Source: JBJYKD01 sp049310025
GTDB lineage: Bacteria; Bacillota; Thermosediminibacteria; Thermosediminibacterales; Tepidanaerobacteraceae
Assembly (NCBI RefSeq): GCF_049310025.1
Contig: NZ_JBJYKD010000022.1
Location: 1 to 54,783 of the forward strand
Reading direction: 5' to 3'
DNA length: 54,783 nt
Under the pieces are notes generated by a model, which was given only the letters and a program-made list of their open reading frames with translations, was not told the origin of the DNA and did not search any database. Made by a program: the position numbers and the translations under genes. Shown here one piece after another: positions 14,608 to 23,875 of the stretch (position 1 is the stretch's first letter; each line of letters begins with the position of its first letter).

Positions 14608-16437
14608 TTATTCCACCGTAACGCTCTTGGCAAGGTTTCTGGGTTTATCCACGTCGCAGCCGCGGGCAACGGCGGCGTAATAGGCCAGAAGCTGCATGGG
14701 TATTACCGTTAAAACAGGCGTGAGGATAGGATGTGTTTTGGGGATATAAATCACATCATCCACCGATTTTTTAATTTCTTCGTTCCCTTCATTGGCAATG
14801 GCTATTACGTACCCTTCCCGGGCTTTGACCTCTTTAATGTTGCTCAAGGTTTTTTCAAACAGGTGTTCCTGGGTAACCGGAGCGATTACTGGAACACCTT
14901 CCTCTATAAGTGCCAGGGTGCCGTGCTTTAATTCCCCGGCGGCGTACGCCTCGGCATGGATATACGAAATCTCTTTCAGCTTCAGGGCGCCTTCCAGAGA
15001 AAGGGGATAATCCAGACCTCTCCCAATGTAAAATACGTCTTGATGCCCTGAAATCTTCCGCCCGATGGCTTTTAGTTTGTCTTCAGTGCCAAGTATGGTT
15101 TTTGCCTGGTCGGGAAGCTGTTTCATCGCTGTAATTATATCTTTTATGGTTTCTTCGGATAGGGTTCCCAGAGTTCGGGCAATGTACAGCGCTATAAGAT
15201 CCAGTGCAATAAGCTGGGTGCTGTAAGCTTTGGTGGAAGCCACGGCTATCTCGGGACCGGCCCAGGTGTAGATAATGTCGTCGGCTTCTCGGGAAACGGA
15301 GCTTCCGACCACGTTGGTGATGGCAAGCACCCTCGCCCCCCGTTTCCTGGCTTCTCGAAGGGCAGCCAGGGTATCCGCCGTTTCTCCGGACTGGCTTATA
15401 ATAATGACCAGAGTATCCTTATCTATCATCGGGTCTCTGTAACGGAATTCCGAAGCTATATCTACTTCCACCGGAATCCTGGTCAGTTTTTCTATTACGT
15501 ATTTCCCGACCATTCCGGCGTGGTATGCGGTGCCGCAGGCGACGATGAAAATTTTTTTGATATTTAGCAAGTAATCCCTGTCGAGATGGACATCGTCGAG
15601 CTTAATCTCCCCTTTTTCCGGGAAAATCCTGCCGGCCATGGTATCTCTGAAAGCCCTGGGCTGTTCGTGGATCTCTTTCAGCATGAAATGGGGATAGCCG
15701 CCCTTTTCGGCCGCCACTGCATCCCATTTTACTTCAAAGACGTCTTTTTGAACAGGGTTTCCCGCAAAATCTGTGACTTTTATCTCGTCTTTTGTCATCC
15801 TGACCATTTCGCCGTCTTCCAGGATGTATACTCTGCGCGTATGCTGCAGGATGGCGGGTATGTCCGAAGCCACGAAGTTTTCGCCTTCGCCCAGGCCGAC
15901 CACCAAGGGGCTGGATTTGCGGGCCGCCACCAGAGTTTCCGGCTCCCGCTTTGAAATCACCCCCAGGGCGAAAGAGCCCTCCAGCTTATTGACGGTTTTT
16001 TTCAGGGCTTCAAAGAGGTCGCCGTCGTAGAAGTGTTCGATAAGGTGCGGGACGACTTCGGTGTCGGTTTCGGATTTAAAGACATGACCCTGGGACTGCA
16101 GCCACTCTTTGAGCTCCTGGAAGTTTTCGATTATCCCGTTGTGCACCACTATGAAGTCGCCCGTGCAGTCGTCATGGGGATGGGCGTTGATGTCCGACGG
16201 CCTCCCGTGGGTGGCCCAGCGGGTATGTCCTATGCCCATATGGCCTTCGGGATAAACCCCGCCCAGTTTTTCTTCCAGGACCTTTATCTTGCCCTCACTC
16301 TTGATGAGTTTCATGCTGTGGGTATTGTAAATGGCGATTCCCGCCGAATCGTATCCTCTATATTCAAGCCTTTTCAGGCCGTCAAGCAAAATTGGTGCCG
16401 CTTCTTTATCTCCAACATAACCAACTATTCCGCACAT
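14608..16437 (-). CDS. glmS: Glutamine-fructose-6-phosphate aminotransferase
   Basis: The 609-residue enzyme makes glucosamine-6-phosphate from fructose-6-phosphate and glutamine, the first step towards UDP-GlcNAc. The mature N-terminal nucleophile is the cysteine of MCGIVGYVG. The glutaminase domain continues with HTRWATHGRPS and HNGIIENF. Two SIS domains follow (VACGTAYHAG, ISQSGETADT, AYAAGELKHGTLAL), and the protein ends in KSVTVE as usual. ATG 16437 has AGGAAG upstream. A glmS ribozyme precedes it on the same strand, so rising product should destroy its mRNA. Confidence 0.98.
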   Translation of the reverse strand: MCGIVGYVGDKEAAPILLDGLKRLEYRGYDSAGIAIYNTHSMKLIKSEGKIKVLEEKLGGVYPEGHMGIGHTRWATHGRPSDINAHPHDDCTGDFIVVHNGIIENFQELKEWLQSQGHVFKSETDTEVVPHLIEHFYDGDLFEALKKTVNKLEGSFALGVISKREPETLVAARKSSPLVVGLGEGENFVASDIPAILQHTRRVYILEDGEMVRMTKDEIKVTDFAGNPVQKDVFEVKWDAVAAEKGGYPHFMLKEIHEQPRAFRDTMAGRIFPEKGEIKLDDVHLDRDYLLNIKKIFIVACGTAYHAGMVGKYVIEKLTRIPVEVDIASEFRYRDPMIDKDTLVIIISQSGETADTLAALREARKRGARVLAITNVVGSSVSREADDIIYTWAGPEIAVASTKAYSTQLIALDLIALYIARTLGTLSEETIKDIITAMKQLPDQAKTILGTEDKLKAIGRKISGHQDVFYIGRGLDYPLSLEGALKLKEISYIHAEAYAAGELKHGTLALIEEGVPVIAPVTQEHLFEKTLSNIKEVKAREGYVIAIANEGNEEIKKSVDDVIYIPKTHPILTPVLTVIPMQLLAYYAAVARGCDVDKPRNLAKSVTVE

Positions 16438-16474
16438 AAGTCTTCCTGCCTTTCGCTATTGTGTTTTCAAAGTT

Positions 16475-16616
16475 CACTGCCCGGGCCCTTTTGTGCCGGC
16501 AATCGCTTGCCGGTTTTGTGAGCCTTTAACGGTGGCAGAACACCGTGGGGCATCCGCCGAACATTTCGATAAACCCCAACCTCGTCAACTCGCAAGTTTT
16601 TGCGAGTTCTGGCGCT
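16475..16616 (-). ncRNA. glmS ribozyme-riboswitch
   Basis: On the minus strand the conserved 5' core AGCGCCAGAACT (16616-16605) is followed by the P2 hairpin (TCGCAAAAACTTGCGA region), GTTGACGAGG, the GGTTTATCGA strand, ATGTTCGGCGG, ATGCCCCACGG and, near the end, CCGGGCAG. These are the invariant parts of the self-cleaving glmS RNA. Cleavage is expected just before G at 16615. In this class glucosamine-6-phosphate is the cofactor, and the cut mRNA is then degraded. It lies 38 bases upstream of the glmS start. Confidence 0.96.
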
Positions 16617-16872
16617 TTTTTAAAACCGCCGCCGTTTTTGCGGCAAACCGTTATGCTTCAACAATCAAAAACCAATAAACCTTGTCATGCTTCAATTAAG
16701 TATCAACTCTCACCTGTCCGCCGTCTCTCTATATACATCACCACCTTTTTAATACTTTATCTTTTTAATTACCATCACCCCCTTTGCAAAATTATTATTT
16801 CTCCCTCCGGGAAACCCGCGGCAGAACTACGCCTCCCGTTGCAATTCACCTGCAGAGCGGGCCCCCGCGTCC

Positions 16873-18213
16873 CTAGCCCAGCTCCTCCCTGATTACCGCA
16901 GCTATTGTCTCCGCCACTTCTTTGATGGCGGCCTCTTCTTCTCCTTCCACCATGACCCGTATCAGGGGCTCGGTGCCGGACGGGCGGACTACAATCCTCC
17001 CTCTCTCTCCCAGGAATTCTTCGGCTTTTTTAATGGCCTCCCGGATTTTCGGGTTTCCTGCGTATTTCGACTTATCTTTCACCCGCAGGTTTACCAGCAC
17101 CTGGGGGAATACCTTCATTATTTTTTTGAGTTCGGAAAGGGGTTTTTTCTCCTCGACCATCACTTTGAGCAGGTTGACCGCGGTGATAAGGCCGTCGCCC
17201 GTGGTGTTGTGGTCCAGGAATATGATGTGGCCGGACTGCTCCCCTCCGAAGTTGTAGCCCTCTTTCAAAATTTCTTCCAGCACATAGCGGTCGCCCACCC
17301 TGGTCCTGACCATTTTTATGCCTGCTTTCTTTAAGGCCACCTCAAGCCCCATATTGCTCATCACCGTGGTCACCACGGTGCCGTTTTTCAGGCGCCCCCG
17401 CCTGTTGAGATATGTACCGCAAATGGCCATGACGTGGTCGCCGTCTACCACTTCTCCCTTTTCATCCACCGCTATAAGCCTGTCGGCATCCCCGTCGAAG
17501 GAAAGGCCCACGTCGGCGCCGATCTCTTTCACAAAGCTCGATATGGCCTCCGGGTGGGTGGAGCCGCATTTCACGTTGATGTTACAGCCGTCGGGGCCGG
17601 CGTTTATAACGTGGACTTCAGCCCCCAGTTCTTTCAGCACCGCCGGAGCGGCCATGTACGACGCGCCGTTGGCGCAGTCCACCGCCACTTTCAGGCCTGT
17701 AAAGTCCGCCGAGGCCACCGATTTGACAAAATCCACATAGGGGCGGAGGCCGTCTTCGACATAAACCCTGCCCACCTGCGGTCCCGTCGGGCTCTGGATG
17801 CCGCCGTCGGGATTTTTGACCAGTGCCTCGATCTCGTCCTCCATGGCGTCCGGCAGTTTGAAGCCTTCCCTGTTGAAAAATTTTATGCCGTTGTATTCAA
17901 CGGGATTGTGGGAAGCCGATATGACAACACCAGCATCGGCATTAAAATAGCGGGTGAGAAAAGCTATGGAGGGTGTGGGCATAACCCCTACCTTCAGGAC
18001 ATCGGCCCCCGCGGAACAAATACCGGCCACCAGGGCCGACTCCAGCATGTCGCCGGATATGCGGGTATCCCTGCCCACCACAATGACCGGCTTTTGATGG
18101 AGTTCCGAAAGCACGCAGGCCCCGGCCCTCCCCAGCTGATAAACCAGAATGGGGGTTAAATCCTTATTGGCAACTCCCCTGACCCCATCGGTCCCAAAGA
18201 GTCTCTCGCTCAT
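16873..18213 (-). CDS. glmM: Phosphoglucosamine mutase
   Basis: The 446-residue enzyme interconverts glucosamine-6-phosphate and glucosamine-1-phosphate. The phosphoserine loop VISASHNP puts the catalytic serine at 101. The metal loop DGDADR carries D240, D242 and D244. The sugar loop is GGEQSGHI, and the phosphate loop is RPSGTEPLIRVM near the end. Length is normal. ATG 18213 has GAGGAG upstream. It is co-oriented with cdaA-cdaR, the classic Firmicute arrangement, in which GlmM can also bind and inhibit the CdaA cyclase. Confidence 0.98.
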   Translation of the reverse strand: MSERLFGTDGVRGVANKDLTPILVYQLGRAGACVLSELHQKPVIVVGRDTRISGDMLESALVAGICSAGADVLKVGVMPTPSIAFLTRYFNADAGVVISASHNPVEYNGIKFFNREGFKLPDAMEDEIEALVKNPDGGIQSPTGPQVGRVYVEDGLRPYVDFVKSVASADFTGLKVAVDCANGASYMAAPAVLKELGAEVHVINAGPDGCNINVKCGSTHPEAISSFVKEIGADVGLSFDGDADRLIAVDEKGEVVDGDHVMAICGTYLNRRGRLKNGTVVTTVMSNMGLEVALKKAGIKMVRTRVGDRYVLEEILKEGYNFGGEQSGHIIFLDHNTTGDGLITAVNLLKVMVEEKKPLSELKKIMKVFPQVLVNLRVKDKSKYAGNPKIREAIKKAEEFLGERGRIVVRPSGTEPLIRVMVEGEEEAAIKEVAETIAAVIREELG

Positions 18214-18248
18214 CTATTTTCTCCTCTCCCATAATATCATCATATGCA

Positions 18249-19454
18249 TCATATGCGGCGCAATGTGACCCTGATGCTTTCTGGTTGAATTTCCGCAATG
18301 GTATAGGGGCGGGGGATCCCGGCCCTTATCTTCAACAGGTGTTCCCCTTCTACGAGCCCCAGAACGTCTACGTAAATTTCCACCATATTTTTATTCACCT
18401 TATCAATAATACTCTCCGGCCCGCGCACTGTCAATACGATGTCTCTATTTTCCAGTTCCGCAGCAAACTCCGGCGGGAGGTTGTTAACCGCTATCTCCTC
18501 CGGTCGAAAGGTTAATGTTCTGGAAGACAGTTTTTCTATTTCCACCGTTACCCGCACGGTCTTCACCTGTTCTTCGAAAATTTTAACCCCCCTGGGAAGT
18601 ATCAACCTCACATCCCTTGAGACGGTCTGGGTCAAGCCTTCAATATTAATGGGTTCCGTAAAGACAGTGTCGATACTTCTCAGAACATCCCGGCCGCCCG
18701 TCAAAACCACCACCGGGACGGCCACCCTGACGTCCTTTACAATATAGCCTTCCTGGGGATTGCCCTTTATATCGGGGCTGATTGGCACGCTGCTTACCGG
18801 GACAACCGGTACGGTTACCTCCACCACATCCGGCCTGAAGGTAATCCCCCTTTGCTCTCTGTCCTGGGCGTCAAGCACCCTGAGCGGCAGAGTGCTCACC
18901 ACAGTGGCATTTTTGCCCGAAATATCCACCTGGACCGTAACCTTCTTGATGGAATTGACCAGTGTCCTGGGGCCTTTGACGACTACGGCCTGGGGCCGCA
19001 CCACAGGTTTTGTATAGGCGTAGCCTTCGGCCGGTACGCCCTTAATGTCGGCATAGACCGGCATTTGTTCTTCTATCACCGCATCGAGCACCACCATGAT
19101 TTCTTTTGGAGAAAAGTCCAGAAGCTCCACATTGCCCGGCACGGTGACGCTCACCGGCAGGAGATTCTCCCCTTCCATGCGGCCCTGCAGGTTTACTTCG
19201 GCTTCGATGTCCTGGGGTTTCAAATCGGCTATAAGGCTGCGCCTACCTTTGACCTTGACGTTTATATAAAACTGCTGATTTGTATTTCTTAGCGCAAATT
19301 TACTCTCGTCGAGATTCTGAAGTTTCACCGGCACATTCCGCACCACATAGGTGACCTGGGGATTTTGCTCATTCATAACATACATCCACATGACGAAGGC
19401 GGCAACCACCGAAATTATTTTAATGGCCAGCTCGCCGGACAGGAATTTACCCAT
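18249..19454 (-). CDS. cdaR: CdaA regulatory protein with YbbR domains
   Basis: The 401-residue protein begins with one membrane helix (about residues 10-26, IKIISVVAAFVMWMYVM). Outside the membrane it has about four YbbR repeats, recognisable from recurring YxxxxxxVPVxL and P-x-x-VxVxGP patterns (residues 30-400). CdaR binds the membrane-bound cyclase CdaA and modulates c-di-AMP synthesis. Its start overlaps the cdaA end by 8 bases and has GGAGGAG upstream, so the two are translationally coupled. Confidence 0.94.
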   Translation of the reverse strand: MGKFLSGELAIKIISVVAAFVMWMYVMNEQNPQVTYVVRNVPVKLQNLDESKFALRNTNQQFYINVKVKGRRSLIADLKPQDIEAEVNLQGRMEGENLLPVSVTVPGNVELLDFSPKEIMVVLDAVIEEQMPVYADIKGVPAEGYAYTKPVVRPQAVVVKGPRTLVNSIKKVTVQVDISGKNATVVSTLPLRVLDAQDREQRGITFRPDVVEVTVPVVPVSSVPISPDIKGNPQEGYIVKDVRVAVPVVVLTGGRDVLRSIDTVFTEPINIEGLTQTVSRDVRLILPRGVKIFEEQVKTVRVTVEIEKLSSRTLTFRPEEIAVNNLPPEFAAELENRDIVLTVRGPESIIDKVNKNMVEIYVDVLGLVEGEHLLKIRAGIPRPYTIAEIQPESIRVTLRRI

Positions 19455-20268
19455 TGGCTCTCCTCCAGTTCCACAGGGATGGCTTTTTTTCTTTAACCTG
19501 ATATATATCTTTCAGCATGTTTTTAAGAGTCTTTATATCAAGATAACGGGTCAGCTTACCCTCTCTGGCCACCGAAATGACGCCGGTCTCTTCCGATACA
19601 ATTATGGCCACGGCATCGGACTGCTCGGTAACCCCCAGGGCGGCCCGGTGCCTGGTGCCCAGTTCCTTGCTCAGGTTGGGGTTTTCCGTTAGAGGCAGGT
19701 AGCACCCAGCCGCCATTATCTTGTCGTTGCGGATTATGACCGCGCCGTCGTGCAGGGGGGTGTTGGGGATGAATATGTTTATCAAGAGCTCGGCGCTCAC
19801 GTTTCCGCTTATCTTTATCCCCGTCTCAATGTATTCGTTCAGGCCGGTCTGCTTTTCCAGCACCATGAGCGCACCTATTTTGTCCCTGGAAAGCTCCTCC
19901 GCCGCCCCCGCTATGTGGTCTATGAGGCGGTTTAATTCCTCTTCGCCGAGGCTGAAAAGCGGCGCGGAGAAAAATCCGCCCCGCCCCAGCTGTTCCAGGA
20001 CCCTCCGGAGCTCGGGCTGGAAAACTATGATTAAGGCTATGAATCCGAGGGTCATGGCATTTTTCAGCAGCCAGTTTATGGTGTATAGCCCCAGCCACTC
20101 GCTGATTTTTGTGGAGACCACCAGCACCAGTATCCCCTTCAAAAGCTGCACCGCCCGGGTCCCCCGGATGAGCTGTATGGCTTTATAAGACACATATGCC
20201 ACTATGGCGATGTCCAGAAGGTCCATCAATCGAAAACCCTTAAAAAGCTCAAAAAGCTGTAAAGACAT
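19447..20268 (-). CDS. cdaA: Membrane diadenylate cyclase
   Basis: The 273-residue enzyme joins two ATP into c-di-AMP. There are about three N-terminal membrane helices (residues 17-35, 43-60, 70-85), then a DAC domain with DGA (174-176) and RHR (206-208), both required for catalysis. GVTEQSDAVAIIVSEETG is the normal continuation. It is the first gene of the cdaA-cdaR-glmM-glmS cluster. ATG 20268 has GGGGTGA upstream. c-di-AMP would link potassium/osmotic control to wall precursor supply. Confidence 0.97.
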   Translation of the reverse strand: MSLQLFELFKGFRLMDLLDIAIVAYVSYKAIQLIRGTRAVQLLKGILVLVVSTKISEWLGLYTINWLLKNAMTLGFIALIIVFQPELRRVLEQLGRGGFFSAPLFSLGEEELNRLIDHIAGAAEELSRDKIGALMVLEKQTGLNEYIETGIKISGNVSAELLINIFIPNTPLHDGAVIIRNDKIMAAGCYLPLTENPNLSKELGTRHRAALGVTEQSDAVAIIVSEETGVISVAREGKLTRYLDIKTLKNMLKDIYQVKEKKPSLWNWRRANG

Positions 20269-20424
20269 TTTTTCACCCCGGCCGATATATTACCTATTAT
20301 AATTATAACATGATGCGGTTAATAAGTATATTTTAGAGCCGGTACCGCGAAAATTTTTTGTCACAGGCGCCCGGTTTCGCAATGTTGTTAATATTATATC
20401 ATAATGAGGTTGTACATCAACATG

Positions 20425-20433
20425 TGATATAAT
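20425..20433 (+). promoter_or_regulatory. Extended -10 promoter for aspA-hydF
   Basis: TGATATAAT contains a consensus -10 with the TGn extension, 47 bases before the aspA start. The -35 region is weak, as is common for extended -10 promoters. Confidence 0.6.
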
Positions 20434-20480
20434 TGACATAAACAAGCTGAAATTTTACAGACATACAGGAAGTGAGATTT

Positions 20481-21878
20481 TTGAGGTACCGCGTCGAGCA
20501 CGACCTTCTCGGTGAAAAACAAATACCCGAAGACGCCTATTACGGCATACACACCCTGAGGGCAAAGGAAAACTTTCCCCTGACCGGGCGACCCATCCAC
20601 AGGAAACTTATCATGGCGCTTGTCACGGTAAAAAAGGCGGCCGCCCTCGCCAACATGGAGCTTGGCCTTCTCCCGGAAAAGGTCGGCAGAGCGATCCTAT
20701 GCGCCTGTGACGAAATCCTGGCCGGAAATCTTCTGGACCAGTTTATCGTCGACTCCATTCAGGGCGGGGCCGGGACTTCCTCAAATATGAACGCCAATGA
20801 GGTCATCGCCAACAGGGCCATCGAAATCCTCGGGGGCGCAAAGGGCGATTACTCCATAGTGCACCCCCTCAATCACGTCAACCTATCACAATCTACCAAC
20901 GACGTATACCCGACGGCGGTGAGAATCGCGGCCATATGGCTTCTCAGGCCTTTAAGCGAAAGTATGGCCCGTCTCCAGGAAGCCCTGCAGGAAAAGGAAA
21001 ATGAATTTTCGGATGTGATAAAAGTAGGCCGCACCCAGCTGCAGGATGCGGTGCCTGTCATGCTGGGCCAGGAATTCGGAGCATACGCCCAGGCGGTGGC
21101 CCGGGACAGGTGGCGCCTCTATAAGGTGGAGGAGCGCCTCCGCCAGGTAAACATCGGAGGGACCGCCGTGGGGACCGGCCTCAACGCCGACAGGAGATAT
21201 ATCTACCTCGTCACGGAAAAGCTCCAGGACCTCACGGGCCTGGGGCTTGCCCGGGCGGAGTACCTGATGGACCCCACCCAGAACGCCGACGTATTCGTGG
21301 AGGTATCCGGTCTTTTGAAATCCGCAGCCGTTAACCTTTCCAAGATAGCCAACGACCTGAGGCTTCTTTCTTCGGGGCCCAGGGCGGGTCTTGGCGAAAT
21401 AAACCTGCCGCCGATGCAGGCGGGTTCCTCCATCATGCCGGGCAAGGTAAACCCCATAATCCCCGAGGCGGTAAATCAGGCGGCCTTCCAGGTCATGGCC
21501 AGCGACCTGGCCATCACCCTGGCGGCCCAGGCGGGCCAGCTGGAGTTGAACGCCATGCTGCCGCTCATCGCCCACAACCTCCTGGAATCCCTGGAGCTGA
21601 TGGAGCGCGCCGTGAATATCTTTATAGACCGGTGCGTATCGGGCATTACGGCAAACCGCGAGCGGTGCAAAAAACTCCTGGACCAGAGTTTTTCCACATT
21701 GACGGCCCTGACCCCTCACATAGGCTATGAAGCCGCCACAGAAGTGGCCCGGAAGGCCCGTTCGGAAGGCCTTTCCGTGCGGCAGGCGGTCCTGGAGCTG
21801 GGACTGATGGATGAAGAACAGCTGGACAAGGTGCTGCGTCCCTACGAGCTTACAAAGCCGGGGATAGCGGGGCAATGA
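20481..21878 (+). CDS. aspA: Aspartate ammonia-lyase
   Basis: The 465-residue enzyme splits aspartate into fumarate and ammonia. It has YRVEHDLLGEKQIP at the start, GGAGTSSNMNANEVIAN, HVNLSQSTNDVYPT and the flexible catalytic loop GSSIMPGKVNP. Residues just before that loop, and the QSTNDV form, fit aspartase as well as fumarase; AspA is preferred because of the N-terminus and the hydF neighbour. The best start is TTG 20481, which places AGGAAGTGAG at correct spacing; GTG 20472 lies inside that site. hydF follows 65 bases later on the same strand. Confidence 0.88.
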   Translation: MRYRVEHDLLGEKQIPEDAYYGIHTLRAKENFPLTGRPIHRKLIMALVTVKKAAALANMELGLLPEKVGRAILCACDEILAGNLLDQFIVDSIQGGAGTSSNMNANEVIANRAIEILGGAKGDYSIVHPLNHVNLSQSTNDVYPTAVRIAAIWLLRPLSESMARLQEALQEKENEFSDVIKVGRTQLQDAVPVMLGQEFGAYAQAVARDRWRLYKVEERLRQVNIGGTAVGTGLNADRRYIYLVTEKLQDLTGLGLARAEYLMDPTQNADVFVEVSGLLKSAAVNLSKIANDLRLLSSGPRAGLGEINLPPMQAGSSIMPGKVNPIIPEAVNQAAFQVMASDLAITLAAQAGQLELNAMLPLIAHNLLESLELMERAVNIFIDRCVSGITANRERCKKLLDQSFSTLTALTPHIGYEAATEVARKARSEGLSVRQAVLELGLMDEEQLDKVLRPYELTKPGIAGQ

Positions 21879-21943
21879 CGGCTTTTGCCTGAAGCGCAGG
21901 CGTTTTTCCGGATTTCATTAATAACTTGAAGAGGTGAAAACTT

Positions 21944-23185
21944 ATGGAAAGCGGTCTGAACGCCACTCCCACCGCCAGCCGGCTGCACATCGCCATATTC
22001 GGGCGCCGGAACGCGGGCAAGTCGAGCTTGATAAACGCTATCACAAATCAGGACATAGCGTTGGTGTCATCAGTGGCCGGCACCACCACCGACCCGGTGT
22101 TTAAAGCCATGGAGCTTTTGCCGCTGGGGCCGGTGGTCATCATCGACACCGCCGGCATAGACGATGTCGGGGAGCTCGGCGAGCTCCGGGTAAAAAAGAC
22201 ATACCAGGTATTAAATAAAACCGACCTGGCGGTGATTATCGTCGACGGCCGGGTCGGCGTCACGGATTACGACATGGACATCGTCCGGAAGGTAAGAGAA
22301 AAAAATATACCGCTGGTGGGGGTAATTAATAAAAAAGACCTGGCAAACTACACCGGGGAAGACAAGAAAAAATGGGAAAACCTCCTGGGGACAAACCTCA
22401 TAGAGGTTTCGGCATTGAAAAAACAGGGCATCGAAGAGTTAAAGCGGGAAATAATCAATAAGGCCCCGGCCGATTTTTCCGAGCTTCCCATAATCAGCGA
22501 TTTGATAAATCCGGGCGATTTTGTGGTGCTGGTTATACCCATAGACAAAGCTGCCCCAAAGGGCAGGCTGATTCTCCCGCAGCAGCAGACCATACGGGAC
22601 ATCCTCGACCACGATGCAATGGCTATCGTTACCAAGGAGCATGAGCTCAAAGAAACCCTCGACCATCTTTCAAAAAAGCCCAGGATCGTGGTCACCGATT
22701 CCCAGGCGTTTCTGAAAGTGGCCGCCGATACGCCAAAAGACGTGTGGATGACTTCCTTTTCCATCCTGTTTGCTCGCCATAAAGGGGATCTGGCCCAGCT
22801 GGTGGCGGGGATTAAGGCCGTGGAAGAATTGAAGCCCGGAGACAGGGTTTTGATATCCGAGGCCTGCACCCACCACCGCCAGGCCGACGACATAGGTAAG
22901 GTAAAAATCCCCCGCTGGCTCCGGCAGGTGGCGGGAGGGGATCTGCACTTCGAGTGGTCCAGCGGCTTTTCCTTCCCCGAAAACCTGCATGAATTCAAGC
23001 TGGTGGTCCACTGCGGAGCCTGCATGTTGAACCGCAGGGAAATGCTCTACCGCCTCTCAGTTCTCAAAGAAAAAAATATCCCCGTGGTAAACTACGGGGT
23101 GCTGATAGCTTATATTCACGGTATACTGGATAGGGCGCTGCAGCCGTTTCCCTACGCTCACACAATCCTAAATCTCCCGGGTTGA
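21944..23185 (+). CDS. hydF: [FeFe]-hydrogenase maturation GTPase HydF
   Basis: The 413-residue scaffold protein receives the 2Fe precursor made by HydE/HydG and delivers it to apo-hydrogenase. The GTPase domain has P-loop GRRNAGKS (20-27), a DTAG motif and NKKD. A dimerisation domain follows. The C-terminal cluster-binding domain shows CTHHRQ (Cys308) and HCGAC (Cys357, Cys360). ATG 21944 has GAGGTGAAAA upstream. hydE and hydG are not in this window. Its presence implies that the cell makes at least one H-cluster enzyme. Confidence 0.97.
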   Translation: MESGLNATPTASRLHIAIFGRRNAGKSSLINAITNQDIALVSSVAGTTTDPVFKAMELLPLGPVVIIDTAGIDDVGELGELRVKKTYQVLNKTDLAVIIVDGRVGVTDYDMDIVRKVREKNIPLVGVINKKDLANYTGEDKKKWENLLGTNLIEVSALKKQGIEELKREIINKAPADFSELPIISDLINPGDFVVLVIPIDKAAPKGRLILPQQQTIRDILDHDAMAIVTKEHELKETLDHLSKKPRIVVTDSQAFLKVAADTPKDVWMTSFSILFARHKGDLAQLVAGIKAVEELKPGDRVLISEACTHHRQADDIGKVKIPRWLRQVAGGDLHFEWSSGFSFPENLHEFKLVVHCGACMLNRREMLYRLSVLKEKNIPVVNYGVLIAYIHGILDRALQPFPYAHTILNLPG

Positions 23186-23220
23186 AAATTCGACCGTAGA
23201 GTCGTATCAATCTGAAAAAT

Positions 23221-23868
23221 TTACTGCGGCAGGAGCTGCGTTTTCTTTGCCCTTTTCACAAATTTCTTCTTCAGTATCTTCAGCCGGAAGAAATCTTCCC
23301 TTTCCTTTTCTTCCAGCACTTCGGAGATCGTCTTTACGATGGATTCGTATCTGGGTATCTGGATGTTTTTGAGGGCGTTGGCCCTCTTTTGTGTCCTCTT
23401 GATTTCCGTGGCCAGCCTGTAGACCGAATCCTCCACTTCCGCCAGTTCATACAGCAGGTACTTTACCTCGTGGAATTTCTGCATGGCCACATCCAGGGCG
23501 GTATTGGTGTGGTAAAAGCTGTAATAGTGCTCCAGGTCCTGCTTTTCATACCTTATGGTGGGTATTTCGACGCCCATGACGCTGCGGGTGAGAACGGTAA
23601 ACTCTGTGGCGAGGGGCACCGATTTGGCCACCTCGTAGACCTCGGTGATCCCCAGCGTTATGTTGGCGGTCTTCAGGGCTTCGTAGGCGTCTTTGAAAAT
23701 GTCCCGCACCTTATTCTGTATTTCCTCCGCCCTGTCCATCAGGCCCATCATTTCCCTTATCAGGACGTTGCGCTTTTTGTCCAGGAGTTCGTATCCCTTC
23801 CTGGAAAAGGCAAGAGCCGCCTGGGCGGCCATCAGATTCGCCTTGGTCGGAGCTATGTTTTCCTGCAT
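23221..23868 (-). CDS. atpD: V-type ATPase subunit D (central stalk)
   Basis: The 215-residue coiled-coil protein begins with ENIAPTKANLMAAQAAL and KGYELLDKKRNVLIREMM, the signature of subunit D, the rotor shaft inside the A3B3 ring. Its C-terminal helix ends in basic residues. It is the last gene of the V-ATPase operon, 7 bases after subunit B. It ends about 35 bases from the convergent hydF; I see no strong terminator between them. Confidence 0.96.
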   Translation of the reverse strand: MQENIAPTKANLMAAQAALAFSRKGYELLDKKRNVLIREMMGLMDRAEEIQNKVRDIFKDAYEALKTANITLGITEVYEVAKSVPLATEFTVLTRSVMGVEIPTIRYEKQDLEHYYSFYHTNTALDVAMQKFHEVKYLLYELAEVEDSVYRLATEIKRTQKRANALKNIQIPRYESIVKTISEVLEEKEREDFFRLKILKKKFVKRAKKTQLLPQ

Positions 23869-23875
23869 AAGGCCA

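Noticed and set aside
16650..16870. Separate promoter or additional RNA between glmM and the ribozyme
   Set aside because: Some A/T-rich hexamers are present, but no convincing -35/-10 pair; left unassigned.
17434..18159. 241-residue reading frame opposite glmM
   Set aside because: Shadow of glmM; no recognisable motif and no start signal.
20952..21875. 307-residue reading frame opposite aspA
   Set aside because: It is antisense to a well-supported enzyme, has histidine/glycine-rich composition typical of the wrong strand of GC-rich genes, and has no ribosome site.
20481..21878. Class II fumarase instead of aspartase
   Set aside because: The superfamily motif GSSIMPGKVNP fits both, but the N-terminal HDLLGEKQIPEDAYYG form and the hydF neighbour favour AspA; some doubt remains.
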